Assembly: GCA_903905505.1 (NCBI GenBank)
Contig: CAIVGL010000056.1
Coordinates: forward strand, 1 to 38,489
Direction: 5' to 3'
From: an uncultured Bacteroidia bacterium
Lineage (GTDB): Bacteria > Bacteroidota > Bacteroidia > Bacteroidales > Prolixibacteraceae
Length of the DNA: 38,489 nt
The notes below the pieces were generated by a model that did no database searches, had not been told where the DNA came from, and saw nothing but the letters and a program-made list of their open reading frames with translations. Made by a program: the position numbers and the translations under genes. Numbering within the stretch: the first letter of the stretch is position 1; every line of letters begins with the position of its first letter. Of the stretch, positions 1-9,166 are shown piece by piece.

Positions 1-155
1 AATACAAATAATTCAAACCAAATATGTTTATGCCAGAATCTCAGGTACCTTAATGGATTTCGGCAAGTTGCAAACAAATTTTCAAAACATTTAGATTGCT
101 GGAGATTGGCTTTTTTAACGTGCCTAATGGGGGAATTATCGTCTACTAGGGGAAC

Positions 156-208
156 AAAAAAAATTGCATTTTGAAAAGAATCGGAGTTTGGCTTTCAAAA
201 TGCAATTT
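156..208 (-). terminator. Rho-independent terminator of the caspase operon
   Basis: Perfect 16-bp arms (AAATTGCATTTTGAAA at 161-176 and its complement at 193-208) with a 16-base loop. On the minus strand the stem is followed by an unbroken run of T (complement of the A run at 156-163). It lies about 180 bases beyond the stop codon of the caspase gene at 390. Confidence 0.7.
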
Positions 209-232
209 AGATTGAAATAATAATTTCAATCT
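209..232. repeat. Perfect short hairpin
   Basis: AGATTGAAAT at 209-218 and ATTTCAATCT at 223-232 are perfectly complementary around a 4-base loop. It touches the 156-208 terminator directly, making a tandem hairpin pair. Confidence 0.55.
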
Positions 233-274
233 ATTCTAATAACATTTGTCTAAAAAATCAAGAGGACAAAGTGA

Positions 275-332
275 TAGGAACTATACTATCGACAAGGACA
301 TAATGGGTGTCCGAGAAATATTATAGTTCCTA
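275..332. repeat. Nested inverted repeat
   Basis: Outer arms TAGGAACTATA (275-285) and TATAGTTCCTA (322-332) pair perfectly. Inside them GGACA (296-300) pairs with TGTCC (308-312). The nested form suggests a structured 3' UTR or the trace of a small element. A further short pair, ACGTTT/AAACGT, lies at 335-353. Confidence 0.5.
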
Positions 333-389
333 AAACGTTTTAAAATTTAAACGTGCTGTTAACCCCAATAAATGACCTCTAAAAAATAA

Positions 390-3300
390 TTATTTTAATC
401 GAAATGAATTCCAAGCATCTTGAATTTGAGAACCTGTATTTACTTGAGGAGTTTGTGATTTTTTATTAACCACCACCGATTGTTGAGTCACATTGGTAGT
501 AATAAATTCCTTTAATTCACTTAAGGTTGCATCGCCCTTTGTCTCCTGAATTTTTTTCAATAAAAAATAGGTAAACATACCATGCTGTTTGTCATAATAA
601 GGAAATGCTGTTTCGTCGCCAGTAGCTGCGCTAAAAACAACCAGATTGCCAGGAACCAAATCATCTTTGGGTTTAATTTTCACTCCGCGACCTTCTGCTA
701 ACATCGTACCATTTGATTCGCGAGTTGCACCACTAAAACAGGCATCAAGGAATGCAGTAACCGAAAGCGAGGGAAACTCTGTTAATTTAGCATAGATATC
801 AGAAAGTTTTACTGCGGATGACAAATTTTGTGAGTTGCCATCTACTGGCAAAATAAATGCATTTTTCGACTGTTCTTCAGGCATTCCATGTCCCGCATAG
901 TAAAAAATAATCCGTGCTTGACCTTTGTAGGCCTTAGAAACCTCGTTAATCCATTTTAATGCGTCCAAAATCTGACCATATGTCGCATTTTCAATATAAT
1001 GAATGTTATTTAAAGGCAATCCCATAGTTTTAACAAGATATTGCTTTAATATCCTAGCATCATTCAAAGCAAATTTGACTTTAATCTCCTTTGAATAAAC
1101 TTCATTTCCAATGACCACGGCAAAGATTTTGTCATTAACAACAGAATTGGCTGGTATATTTTCATCAACATCTGAAATGAAATCTGGAATATCTTCAATA
1201 ACAACTTTGCCTTTAATTGGAGAATCCATTGATGCTACATTTCGAATATACCCTTCCTCTTCTAGTTTTTTATTGATTTCTACGGATTTAGTTTGAGCGA
1301 ATCCAAAATTATTAGTCCTTTCTTCAGCTTTAACCTTAAATTCTAATTGGTTTCCAGTAAAGTCACTATTTACAAAGTATCGAAATGTAAGCGTTTCAAA
1401 TTTGCCTGATCCGATAGAGGTAAAAGATGGATTTTGCCGAGATAATTTTCCGGAGCTCTCAACCACATTTAAAAACATAACACCTTTTTGCTCATTAATA
1501 AGAGACACGCGCACGTTATCAGCATCGCCTTGTCCTACATTCTGCAAGGCAAATTTTACGTCTATCTGCTCATTAATATCAATTTGATTATTTGGATTTG
1601 CCGAAAGATTCTCTACTACAGCAAACTTAGCAACAATTAACTCGGGTTTTAAAAATTCCCGCGTAGGGAATTTAACTTGTTTACCTTGAATCTTAACTTT
1701 GAAATTAGGTTCAACCACTTCAATTTTAAGCACAGCGCTTGAAGTCGGAAGATCCATTTCTCCTTGTATAGTAATATTTACCGTTTCGACACCTCCATTC
1801 CTAGCAATCACGGGGAATACAGTCTTTGGATCTGCCTTTATTCCCTTTAGTTCACTAGATAAATTTACAAAGACATCTTTTGCATCTCCTGGCCCAATAT
1901 TTTTCAGAGTTAAGGATAAGACTGCAGCCTCATTCGCTCTTAAACTGTTTTTTGAAAATGAGATGTCTTGAATAGACAGAATAGGAGGAAGAAAATTAGT
2001 GGCATTATCAACCGTTAAGGTATCACTAGGCACTTTCTTTTCAGCTGGCTTATTTTTTAGAACTCGAGATCCTTCTTTGAACTCCTTAAAAACCCCGTGC
2101 AGAACGAGTTCAATAGAAATCTTACGATATTGTGAGCCCTTCTCTTTCGCGACAAAAGTATAATGTTGAAAATGCAATTTCGCCTTATTAAGAGGTTCAA
2201 TATAATCTAGAATAAACTTCCGGACTCCATAAGTTCTTAAAAAAGCAAGCTGTTCATTCTTTTTAATGCCTGTTTTTTTAGTCAGGGACATGCTTTCCAG
2301 ATTATTATTATTGAAGTATGGTTCATCTTCAAAATCCCCAAAATCATCAGCATAAGGAATCGCATTTACAATCGGAGTTCCATCTGTAGACCCTGTAATT
2401 TTGACAGTAACATCCATACCACTTTTAATGTACTTGATAAGCTCTTTCTCGATAGTTTCCTTTAATATCTGAACTGTTATTCTCGCGGCATTGGAAGAGG
2501 TAAGCTTATATTTTCCTAATGGAAAATCATCAGTTTGATTCTCCACCGTTGCCTTTATCACCTCATAGCTATACTCTACGTGATAATTTAACTCTGGATT
2601 TCCCGTAGAATCTTTTTCAACAACGATACTTGTATTAACATTAAGATCAACATTTTCAGATATGATCTTTTCATTCTTCTTCTCTTTGATATAAGAAGTC
2701 AGCCTTCCTTTTAGCGTGTCTTGCCGATTAGCAACTTCTGCAATTACTTCCGCTGGAGGTGCGACGATCTCTTCTATACGGTAAAGTTCATTGGTCTTGA
2801 TACCACTTTCATCATAATAAAAAACCTTTCCATCTATCGTATTTTTCAACTCCAAATAACTCAATTTGAAGTCTTCATCATTGTATACAAATTGAAAATT
2901 TGCAGGTTTTAAATTTTTAAAATTTTGACTGAAGTTCTCGGCTTCGTTTTTAGGAATCTTTAAATTGATAGGCAAGGTTTTATTAAAATTAATAGAAAAA
3001 GTTTCTTTGTCTTTATTGTAAGAAGATAGCTCCGCATTTGCAAACGAATAGTTTTTTAACGCATATTTATTGACAATGCTATTTTGGATTTTTTTAACCT
3101 GAATTGCCTTATTCGAATAAGAGATCCTTTCTTGAAACTGAGTTAAGGATTCATTTTCCAACTTCTTCTCCCAATTTGCTATTTCATGTTGAATCTCATT
3201 CTTTATAATATAATCATAGGGCAAAGGCAGATCCGTTGTCTCCCAAGCCCTAAGGGTTTTATCATCTCCTCCAGTTAATAAATACTCACGCTTGGAATCA

Positions 3301-4142
3301 TTATCAAATAAAAAGATAGCTTTTCTAATTGGGGCGTTATAATTTTCAAGAACTTTAAACTTTGTCCCCTTTCTTAAAGACCAAATTATTAATTTATTAT
3401 CATTGCCGACACTAGCGGCATAGAAACCATTTCGTGTTATGGCCACACTATTTACACCGCCAACATGACCATTTAGATTATATCGCACTTCTCCTGAGCT
3501 TGAATCCATTATTTTAATGGAACCATCAGATCCTCCAACTGTTAAAAAGGCATCATCCGAGCTAATTGCAATGGAGGTAATCGGCATTTTCACTTGCAAT
3601 AATTTCTCGAGCTGCAAAGTTGACATATTCCAAAGAGAGATTGTTCCATCATCATTAGCGGCGTAGAGTTTAGTGCCACTAGAATTAAAACACATCCCTT
3701 TTATTAGGCCGTTATTGCTTTTAAAATTTGCAATAATTTTATTTTGTTTAAAGTCAGTTATGTGAATCTCCAAATCTTCAGCAGCACTTGCTAAGGTACC
3801 CTGGGGAGAGAAGCAAATAGAACTAATTGGCTTTTTATGACTGTTAAAGGTTTTAAATAAGGTTATTTTATCATCAATTCTCCAAACCTGAACTTTACTA
3901 TCTGCAGCATTCGCGATATACCGCCCAGTAGGATTTAGTGCAATGGCATTAACATGTTCGTTTTCTATAATAGGAACCTTCCAAGCAAAAACTTCATGAT
4001 TGTTCGTGCAGGTATAAATAGAATAAACATGAGCAGTAATATCCGTAATAGGATTTTCAAACTTTAGCTCGCGAGAAAGATTTATCTGAGCATTTAAAGA
4101 AAAGGTAAATAGTATGCCAATAATTGGCAGAAGTGATTTCAT
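390..4142 (-). CDS. Secreted WD40-repeat caspase-family (C14) protein
   Basis: A 1250-residue protein with an N-terminal signal peptide (about residues 1-19, ending NAQ), so it is exported. Residues about 40-305 hold WD40-like repeats (for example LSGxDGSIKIMD-like and DDKTLRAWE segments). A middle part around 575-690 has GSTDGTPI and a later LAFLRTYGVRKFI stretch that resemble an OmpA-C-like fold; this is only a guess. Two CARDB-like beta domains follow (about 720-810 and 850-960, both with N-x-G-x-GDA motifs). The C-terminal 248 residues are a caspase p20-like domain with His1085 in YYAGHG and Cys1135 in LDACFSG, so the catalytic dyad is intact. It is the last and largest gene of the minus-strand locus starting with a sigma factor at 9093. 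Caspase-type hydrolase identity is firm; substrate and role are unknown. Confidence 0.9.
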   Translation of the reverse strand: MKSLLPIIGILFTFSLNAQINLSRELKFENPITDITAHVYSIYTCTNNHEVFAWKVPIIENEHVNAIALNPTGRYIANAADSKVQVWRIDDKITLFKTFNSHKKPISSICFSPQGTLASAAEDLEIHITDFKQNKIIANFKSNNGLIKGMCFNSSGTKLYAANDDGTISLWNMSTLQLEKLLQVKMPITSIAISSDDAFLTVGGSDGSIKIMDSSSGEVRYNLNGHVGGVNSVAITRNGFYAASVGNDNKLIIWSLRKGTKFKVLENYNAPIRKAIFLFDNDSKREYLLTGGDDKTLRAWETTDLPLPYDYIIKNEIQHEIANWEKKLENESLTQFQERISYSNKAIQVKKIQNSIVNKYALKNYSFANAELSSYNKDKETFSINFNKTLPINLKIPKNEAENFSQNFKNLKPANFQFVYNDEDFKLSYLELKNTIDGKVFYYDESGIKTNELYRIEEIVAPPAEVIAEVANRQDTLKGRLTSYIKEKKNEKIISENVDLNVNTSIVVEKDSTGNPELNYHVEYSYEVIKATVENQTDDFPLGKYKLTSSNAARITVQILKETIEKELIKYIKSGMDVTVKITGSTDGTPIVNAIPYADDFGDFEDEPYFNNNNLESMSLTKKTGIKKNEQLAFLRTYGVRKFILDYIEPLNKAKLHFQHYTFVAKEKGSQYRKISIELVLHGVFKEFKEGSRVLKNKPAEKKVPSDTLTVDNATNFLPPILSIQDISFSKNSLRANEAAVLSLTLKNIGPGDAKDVFVNLSSELKGIKADPKTVFPVIARNGGVETVNITIQGEMDLPTSSAVLKIEVVEPNFKVKIQGKQVKFPTREFLKPELIVAKFAVVENLSANPNNQIDINEQIDVKFALQNVGQGDADNVRVSLINEQKGVMFLNVVESSGKLSRQNPSFTSIGSGKFETLTFRYFVNSDFTGNQLEFKVKAEERTNNFGFAQTKSVEINKKLEEEGYIRNVASMDSPIKGKVVIEDIPDFISDVDENIPANSVVNDKIFAVVIGNEVYSKEIKVKFALNDARILKQYLVKTMGLPLNNIHYIENATYGQILDALKWINEVSKAYKGQARIIFYYAGHGMPEEQSKNAFILPVDGNSQNLSSAVKLSDIYAKLTEFPSLSVTAFLDACFSGATRESNGTMLAEGRGVKIKPKDDLVPGNLVVFSAATGDETAFPYYDKQHGMFTYFLLKKIQETKGDATLSELKEFITTNVTQQSVVVNKKSQTPQVNTGSQIQDAWNSFRLK

Positions 4143-4218
4143 GACTGGCAGATTAAGTTTGATTGTTATTACCTTCTCAGTTTTTTATTGAAAAATTGGG
4201 TTTCTGATTCTATAACCT

Positions 4219-4255
4219 AGCTTGGGAGAATATCATAAAGAAATCCTCCCAAGCT
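4219..4255. repeat. Inverted repeat between the LPP20-like and caspase genes
   Basis: AGCTTGGGAG at 4219-4228 pairs with CTCCCAAGCT at 4246-4255 around 17 bases. No T run follows on either strand, so it may be a processing or mRNA-stability hairpin, or a weak terminator, in the 137-base gap between the two genes. Confidence 0.5.
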
Positions 4256-4279
4256 TAACAAAATGCGTTTACTCTTTTG

Positions 4280-4927
4280 TTAGAACTTCAATAATTTTTC
4301 TAATTTCTCATGAGCTATTTTAGTCTCCTCTTCTAAGCTCTTGCGAATTACTCGTTTTGCAACGTCAAATGCAGTGGCCATATTGTAAGCTAATCGAACA
4401 TTGACCTCAATATTCTTTCCCATTTTTTTGTACATTTCTAACATCGGAATAACTTGTCCAAGTTCCTGAGCAATAAGATTCTTTGATGCAGCAACAGTTT
4501 TAGTAACCGACGCAGCATCCTCATTGTTAAGCTGCTGATTGGCAATACTATTTTCAATCAGAGCCGCAACCTGCGTATTTATTTGACCCGCCAATTCCAA
4601 TTTTGCAGTTTCCATTGCTTGCATTTTTGCGGCAGTCTGAGTTTCGCCAATTGAGTTTCCTGAAGCCATGATATACTTCGACTCATTTTTATCATTCGTT
4701 TCAAGCTGTCTCATCCATGCACGCTCAAGCTGTTTATCCATTAAAGGAGATCCTGGAGCCACATAATAGCCATCCTTTACATATTTTCTTGCTTCTTTGC
4801 GTGCACTTTTTATTGCACGTGATGCAACATCCTTCTTTAATTCCTTTTCTGTTTGTTGTGCACTTAGGTTGTTAAAGGCGATACAAACCATGAGAAAAGC
4901 AAAAAATAATTTTAGAGTAGTTTTCAT
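4280..4927 (-). CDS. Secreted LPP20-like protein
   Basis: A 215-residue protein with a clear signal peptide (residues 1-23, ending LSAQ). Residues about 85-180 carry the pattern ASGNSIGETQTAAKMQAMETA followed by alternating Ala/Gln-rich helix and a later basic stretch. This matches the layout of the LPP20-like fold, in which an 'ASG ... A ... A' segment leads into a helix and a beta strand. The assignment is by eye and only moderate. It lies between the DUF4384-like gene (221-base gap) and the caspase gene (137-base gap), on the same strand. LPP20-like and DUF4384-like proteins are often found as envelope partners in other bacteria, so a periplasmic or outer-membrane accessory role is likely. 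No catalytic motif is visible. Confidence 0.75.
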   Translation of the reverse strand: MKTTLKLFFAFLMVCIAFNNLSAQQTEKELKKDVASRAIKSARKEARKYVKDGYYVAPGSPLMDKQLERAWMRQLETNDKNESKYIMASGNSIGETQTAAKMQAMETAKLELAGQINTQVAALIENSIANQQLNNEDAASVTKTVAASKNLIAQELGQVIPMLEMYKKMGKNIEVNVRLAYNMATAFDVAKRVIRKSLEEETKIAHEKLEKLLKF

Positions 4928-5148
4928 AATAGAGATTTAAAAATATTATTTTATGTTTATTAATATGCTTATTAGTGCTTAAAACATTAAAAACGTGACA
5001 AATTAATGAAATATAATTTTCGACTGGTCATACCAATACAAAATCAAAACTATTCCCCTGTTAGAATTTTTTAACGTAGGAAATTTGCGGTTTAACGCAA
5101 ATATTTATCGTTAGTTATGACAAGAAAAACTGAATAAACTCTTATAAA

Positions 5149-6048
5149 TTAAGGCTTAGAAATACTAAATTTGATTTGCTTTACTTGAAAATCAGGCATT
5201 GCAACTTTGCATTCTGAAATCCATTCTTGGAACTTTGAAGTTGGCATTTCTTTAGGAAGTATATATCCCTTCTCCAACATCTGAGCATCCGATAAAATTG
5301 GTTTTACATAAGTCGTTGGTGAAAACACAATGAAAACATGGTTGTATTCTATTAGCTTTTGTGTAAAAAGCTCAATTTCATCAGCTTTTGTTGTAAATCT
5401 ATTACACCCATCTAAGTTTGTAAAAAGATAATACGACTTGTCTCCTTCAATTTTAACCGCACTTTCATTTCCTTGATTCAAATAAGGAAAAAGTCTTCGA
5501 GTTACTTCGTTCCCCTCATCGATAAAGACAGACAAATATCCATCTATTGGAGATCTAAAATAAAGGATTAATCCCTGGGAAGTAACAAATGAATTAGTCT
5601 CGCATTCAAGTTTTGGGCAGCGCAATAATTTACAGTCTAGCATGGCCTTAGAACTAACAGGACGAACTTCTCCTTCAACTGAGCAAGATATCCAGATAAA
5701 CTTCTCTTTATGCTGAGTATTATCAAGCTGCTCTTGAATATCTTCTTTAAATTCTTTCCTAGTAGTCTTTATCCATTCTCCCTTTACTTTAGTCGATCCA
5801 ATAATATTATACGTAACTGCTCCATTATCTACTTTAATATCTGTATTTTGTTCCACAAAAGTTCCAAAAGCATTCTCTATTGCATTAATTTTTGCTAACT
5901 CCTCAGCCCTATCCCGAGATTGATCTTTGGTCATATTGCTCTCCATACGAACTTGACTCTTCCCTTTTGTAAAATGTGTTTTTTGCCCACATAGGAACAT
6001 GGGCCAAATGCAACCACAAAGAATTAAAAGCAGAAAATAGTGTTTCAT
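5149..6048 (-). CDS. Secreted DUF4384-like protein
   Basis: A 299-residue exported protein (signal peptide about residues 1-21). Residues about 30-130 form an Ala/Glu-rich alpha-beta segment containing DRAEELAKINAIENAFG, which resembles an LPP20/FlgT-N type domain. Residues about 150-260 contain the strands ILYFRSPIDGYLSVFID and RRLFPY, the hallmark pattern of DUF4384 (a beta domain describing 'pressure' of cell-surface modules, often next to peptidase or kinase domains). It follows the transglutaminase-like gene by 46 bases in the same direction, so the two are probably co-transcribed. Its role is unknown; a scaffold or ligand-binding part of an envelope module is the simplest reading. Confidence 0.75.
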   Translation of the reverse strand: MKHYFLLLILCGCIWPMFLCGQKTHFTKGKSQVRMESNMTKDQSRDRAEELAKINAIENAFGTFVEQNTDIKVDNGAVTYNIIGSTKVKGEWIKTTRKEFKEDIQEQLDNTQHKEKFIWISCSVEGEVRPVSSKAMLDCKLLRCPKLECETNSFVTSQGLILYFRSPIDGYLSVFIDEGNEVTRRLFPYLNQGNESAVKIEGDKSYYLFTNLDGCNRFTTKADEIELFTQKLIEYNHVFIVFSPTTYVKPILSDAQMLEKGYILPKEMPTSKFQEWISECKVAMPDFQVKQIKFSISKP

Positions 6049-6094
6049 AAATATTTGAAAATCAATACAAAAAAAATGCTAGGCAATTTAAATT

Positions 6095-7648
6095 TTATTC
6101 AACAAACTCAGGATCTAGATTAGCAAGCTTGGGCATAACTTGCCCACAAGAGGCGCCAATATAAGTTGGATCACAATTGTAAAATAATTTATTTTTATAT
6201 TTAAAACTCTTTTGCGTCGAGACATTATTCAAATTTACAGCTAATGAAACATGCTCAGGATAGACTAATCCAACTGTTTCTAAATTTGTAAAATGCTTGA
6301 TGAGCTTTGATAGAAGGATTGCACGATCTTCACAATCAGCTGCTGGATAAAAAATTGTTTCATCAGCAAAAAAATACTTCTCCCGTCCGAATTGTTCTTG
6401 ATCTATCTGATAATTAATATTTTGTTGCACATAGTTTAACAGATAGGCGGCTCTTTCATCATCATTTTTATCCTTTAGTATTGGACCTAAGGCTTCATCA
6501 AATTGTTTCATGATAGACTTGGATAATGGGCTATTAAAAACCACCTTTAGTTCACATGGAGGATAATTATTATAAAATTCAATCAAATTCTTGTTAACCT
6601 TAAATTTGATCGCATTTTTTTTCCCAATAGTTTTGGTAATATACTGAGCACCAAATTGTGGGACCTCATTTAAAAGGAATGAAAATCCAATCTTACTGCC
6701 TGGATAATCTGCTTCATATATAGAAAGAAGATGAGCATCTGGAGAGGTTAGATTAAAATCAAACAAATAGTACGCGATTCCTTTTACAAGATAGCTTGTG
6801 GTATAGATTTTCTCATTGGCAGGAAGCAACAAATATATTTGGTCTTTATTGTATCCGATTTTTGCATTATAACCATTCCTAATCAGCGCAAACCAAGTGA
6901 ACAAAACTTGCTCATTACTTTCTTTGTAAATTTTCTTTGAGGCTGTCATAATCATAGATGCAATTCCCCAGTCGTTAAGGCCTGAATTAACCGAATTTTC
7001 CTTAAGTGATTTGATTGTATTATTAATCAATTTAGAATTCGACGCTGAAGTAAAAAAATGAATTATTTCATCATTATTAACCGCGCTAATTTTAGGAACT
7101 TCAGAGGTCAAAAAGGGCATGGAAATCGTTGACCCATAAAATATAAAAGAGGAATACAAGGAAGATGTATTAAAAACAGTTGCTTTTTTGGGTAAAGAAT
7201 CTGCAGGAAGAGTCTTAATATCGTTCTCCTTAACTATATTTGAATGGCTGCCATTATCATCTTTGGGTGATTCATCCTTCGGACTTGATTGCGATTTAAT
7301 CTTTAAGGTGTCCTTTAATATGACAGCGTCAGGAGCTTTAATAAGTTGCAAGTCTTCTCGTGATGAAGAAACTTCCATAGGAGTTTTAGGCTTATGAATA
7401 ACTGGCCTTAAATTCTGAATTCCGTCAAATTCTTTCCAAGATTGCGACAAAAATTGTATGAAAACAGAATCATTATGCGATAAGAAAGCATTATACTCCT
7501 GATTGATAGAATTCTTGAACGAATCAAACTGACTTTGAAAATCATTACTCTTAGTTGATTCTTGGGCACGAAGACCAAATGAGATGAATAGTAGTCCAAT
7601 GATTATCCCAATATGCCAATGACTTTTCCGTTTTTTATCTAGTTTCAT
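6095..7648 (-). CDS. Transglutaminase-like secreted or anchored protein
   Basis: From the ATG at 7648 the product is 517 residues; a TTG two codons upstream is a less likely start. After a basic start, residues about 10-29 are hydrophobic (signal peptide or anchor, ending LRAQ). Residues 50-150 are low-complexity and Ser/Lys-rich. The C-terminal part contains YPAADCEDRAILLSKLI (Cys439), LVYPEHVSLAV (His466) and FYNCDPTYIGA (Asp493). This is the ordered Cys-His-Asp triad of the transglutaminase/protease-like superfamily, in the usual spacing. It is therefore a likely active cysteine enzyme acting outside the cytoplasm. It sits between the anti-sigma-like gene and the DUF4384-like gene in a six-gene minus-strand locus. 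Confidence 0.8.
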   Translation of the reverse strand: MKLDKKRKSHWHIGIIIGLLFISFGLRAQESTKSNDFQSQFDSFKNSINQEYNAFLSHNDSVFIQFLSQSWKEFDGIQNLRPVIHKPKTPMEVSSSREDLQLIKAPDAVILKDTLKIKSQSSPKDESPKDDNGSHSNIVKENDIKTLPADSLPKKATVFNTSSLYSSFIFYGSTISMPFLTSEVPKISAVNNDEIIHFFTSASNSKLINNTIKSLKENSVNSGLNDWGIASMIMTASKKIYKESNEQVLFTWFALIRNGYNAKIGYNKDQIYLLLPANEKIYTTSYLVKGIAYYLFDFNLTSPDAHLLSIYEADYPGSKIGFSFLLNEVPQFGAQYITKTIGKKNAIKFKVNKNLIEFYNNYPPCELKVVFNSPLSKSIMKQFDEALGPILKDKNDDERAAYLLNYVQQNINYQIDQEQFGREKYFFADETIFYPAADCEDRAILLSKLIKHFTNLETVGLVYPEHVSLAVNLNNVSTQKSFKYKNKLFYNCDPTYIGASCGQVMPKLANLDPEFVE

Positions 7649-7715
7649 ATTCAATGGGTATTTGGTCTCCTATTCTTAAGTTTTTATTGAATCTGAAGAA
7701 AAAGCTATATTCAAA

Positions 7716-8420
7716 TTATTTATTGATGGTAAATTTATAATTCTTAATTCGAGGCTCTAGAACATATGTGTAATTACCTGGCTCTAATCTCGATGGCATT
7801 AGTTTATAGCCAATATCTCCATTCTTTAATTTTATCTCAATAACTTTTTCTCCGGCATTATTAAAGATCAAAAGTGGCTTTTCTGACTGCGTCGAAACAG
7901 ATGGCCAAATAAAAGTAATAGTATCTGAAGCTTGATAAATGGACCCATTTCTAGGCAATTTATGGTTATATAAAATCGATTCATTTTCATTTGAAAAATC
8001 AATACTTCCATATTCTTTTATGGTATTCTTCTGCCCTTGCAGAATATTTTCTTTAGTATCTGTTACTGGGGCTTTGATGCTAAGGACCAGTTCTGAATTG
8101 CGGTGTTCCTTTAAATTTTTGGATATTACCAAAGATCCTATACCTACTAAAATAAATAAGGATGCAGCGACAAGCCAAGTATTTCTTTTTGCGGAGTGAG
8201 CATGCTTCTCTGCCATAATCAATAATTTTATATGTTGTTTTAAATCTTCGTGTTGCGCACTTTTTACCCAGGCCTCTTGAAGAGCGATTCTTGCTGAAAA
8301 CTTTCTTTTCAAATCAGCATCCTCAGTAATACTCTTTTCAAACTTAATTCTTGCTTCCTCAGCAAGGGATCCATCAAGGTAGCTTTCAATAAGAGAATCC
8401 TCTTCTTTATTATTTTTCAT
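7716..8420 (-). CDS. Anti-sigma-factor-like membrane protein
   Basis: A 234-residue protein with one transmembrane segment (about residues 82-101, WLVAASLFILVGIGSLVI). The N-terminal 80 residues are cytoplasmic and include SLIESYLDGSLAEEARIKFE, the usual opening of Bacteroidota anti-sigma proteins. No HxxxCxxC zinc motif is present. The C-terminal 130 residues are extracytoplasmic beta-rich sequence (LIFNNAGEKVIEIKLKNG ... LEPGNYTYVLEP). It starts 22 bases after the sigma-factor gene stops, which is the normal arrangement of an ECF sigma factor with its membrane anti-sigma partner. Function is inferred from topology and position. Confidence 0.8.
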   Translation of the reverse strand: MKNNKEEDSLIESYLDGSLAEEARIKFEKSITEDADLKRKFSARIALQEAWVKSAQHEDLKQHIKLLIMAEKHAHSAKRNTWLVAASLFILVGIGSLVISKNLKEHRNSELVLSIKAPVTDTKENILQGQKNTIKEYGSIDFSNENESILYNHKLPRNGSIYQASDTITFIWPSVSTQSEKPLLIFNNAGEKVIEIKLKNGDIGYKLMPSRLEPGNYTYVLEPRIKNYKFTINK

Positions 8421-8442
8421 AATTCATAGAATTAACTAATTA

Positions 8443-9093
8443 CTAACTTATTATTTCCTTCCAATGATGATCCTTTAAAATAACTAATTTGAGTTTTTCA
8501 AGACAGCGTTTAAAACGTTGTCTCGCATTATCAACTTCAACATCAAGGAGCTTTGCAATATCCTCAAATTTGATATTTCCTACCTTAGGCTCAGTCACTA
8601 ACCCACTATCTTCTTGATTACTAGACAATCCAAATCGCAAATCGATAATCTGCTTGCAATTTTCATCCATATTGTTTTTAAGGAAAGTCATTCTATTAAT
8701 CAATGCATCCTGATCTGATTCAGTAGTTTCAGAAGCTAATCCAACATGATCGATCTCGCGTAGATCTGTAACTATTTTCAACTCCTTCAAACAGATATTT
8801 CTACAAATTGAAGATAGATAGGTTTTAAACGAACTTTCTCCTTTAAACTTTTGTTCTCGCACATTAATAACGGCACGCATCAAACCTTCTTGAAAAATAT
8901 CCTCCGCAACTAAAACCAAATTGCGAAAAGAATTCACCATTATTTTTATGCTTGGATAATAAAGTTTATAGATATAGCGTATCATTTTATCATCATTATT
9001 TAAAATACCAGAGATGATTTCATCTTCTTCGTATTTTTCCCTATTGTACTTGAAAAAGGAATAATGTGACAACTGAGACTTAATATTTTTCAT
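8443..9093 (-). CDS. ECF-type sigma-70 family RNA polymerase sigma factor
   Basis: A 216-residue protein. Residues about 25-105 form sigma region 2 (IYKLYYPSIKIMVNSF, then LVAEDIFQEGLMRAVIN for the -10 recognition helix, then FKTYLSSICRNICLKELK). Residues about 135-212 form region 4 with a helix-turn-helix near KFEDIAKLLDVEVDNARQRFKRCLEKLK. It is the first gene of the minus-strand locus and is followed by the anti-sigma-like gene. ECF sigma factors usually control their own operon, so it probably directs expression of the envelope genes behind it. The N-terminal ~25 residues are somewhat longer than in typical family members. Confidence 0.9.
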   Translation of the reverse strand: MKNIKSQLSHYSFFKYNREKYEEDEIISGILNNDDKMIRYIYKLYYPSIKIMVNSFRNLVLVAEDIFQEGLMRAVINVREQKFKGESSFKTYLSSICRNICLKELKIVTDLREIDHVGLASETTESDQDALINRMTFLKNNMDENCKQIIDLRFGLSSNQEDSGLVTEPKVGNIKFEDIAKLLDVEVDNARQRFKRCLEKLKLVILKDHHWKEIIS

Positions 9094-9137
9094 GTGATGA
9101 GTTAAGTAGTAAAACTTTTTCTATAAAAGCGTAAAGG

Positions 9138-9166
9138 AATGAATTCTTTCCGCAAAAGAATTCATT
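9138..9166. promoter_or_regulatory. Perfect inverted repeat upstream of the sigma gene
   Basis: AATGAATTCTTT (9138-9149) and AAAGAATTCATT (9155-9166) are perfectly complementary with a 5-base spacer. The centre lies about 59 bases before the sigma-factor start codon. It could be an operator or a leader hairpin controlling the sigma/caspase locus. There is no T run after it, so a terminator is unlikely. Confidence 0.45.

Larger units (their letters stand above)
1..389. other. Non-coding 3' flank of the caspase locus
   Basis: No convincing gene is seen in these 389 bases. The first 150 bases show no structure. From 156 onward there is a run of four inverted repeats (156-208, 209-232, 275-332 and a short one at 335-353) lying just past the stop of the minus-strand caspase gene. 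At least the 156-208 hairpin is a credible terminator for that operon. Confidence 0.6.
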
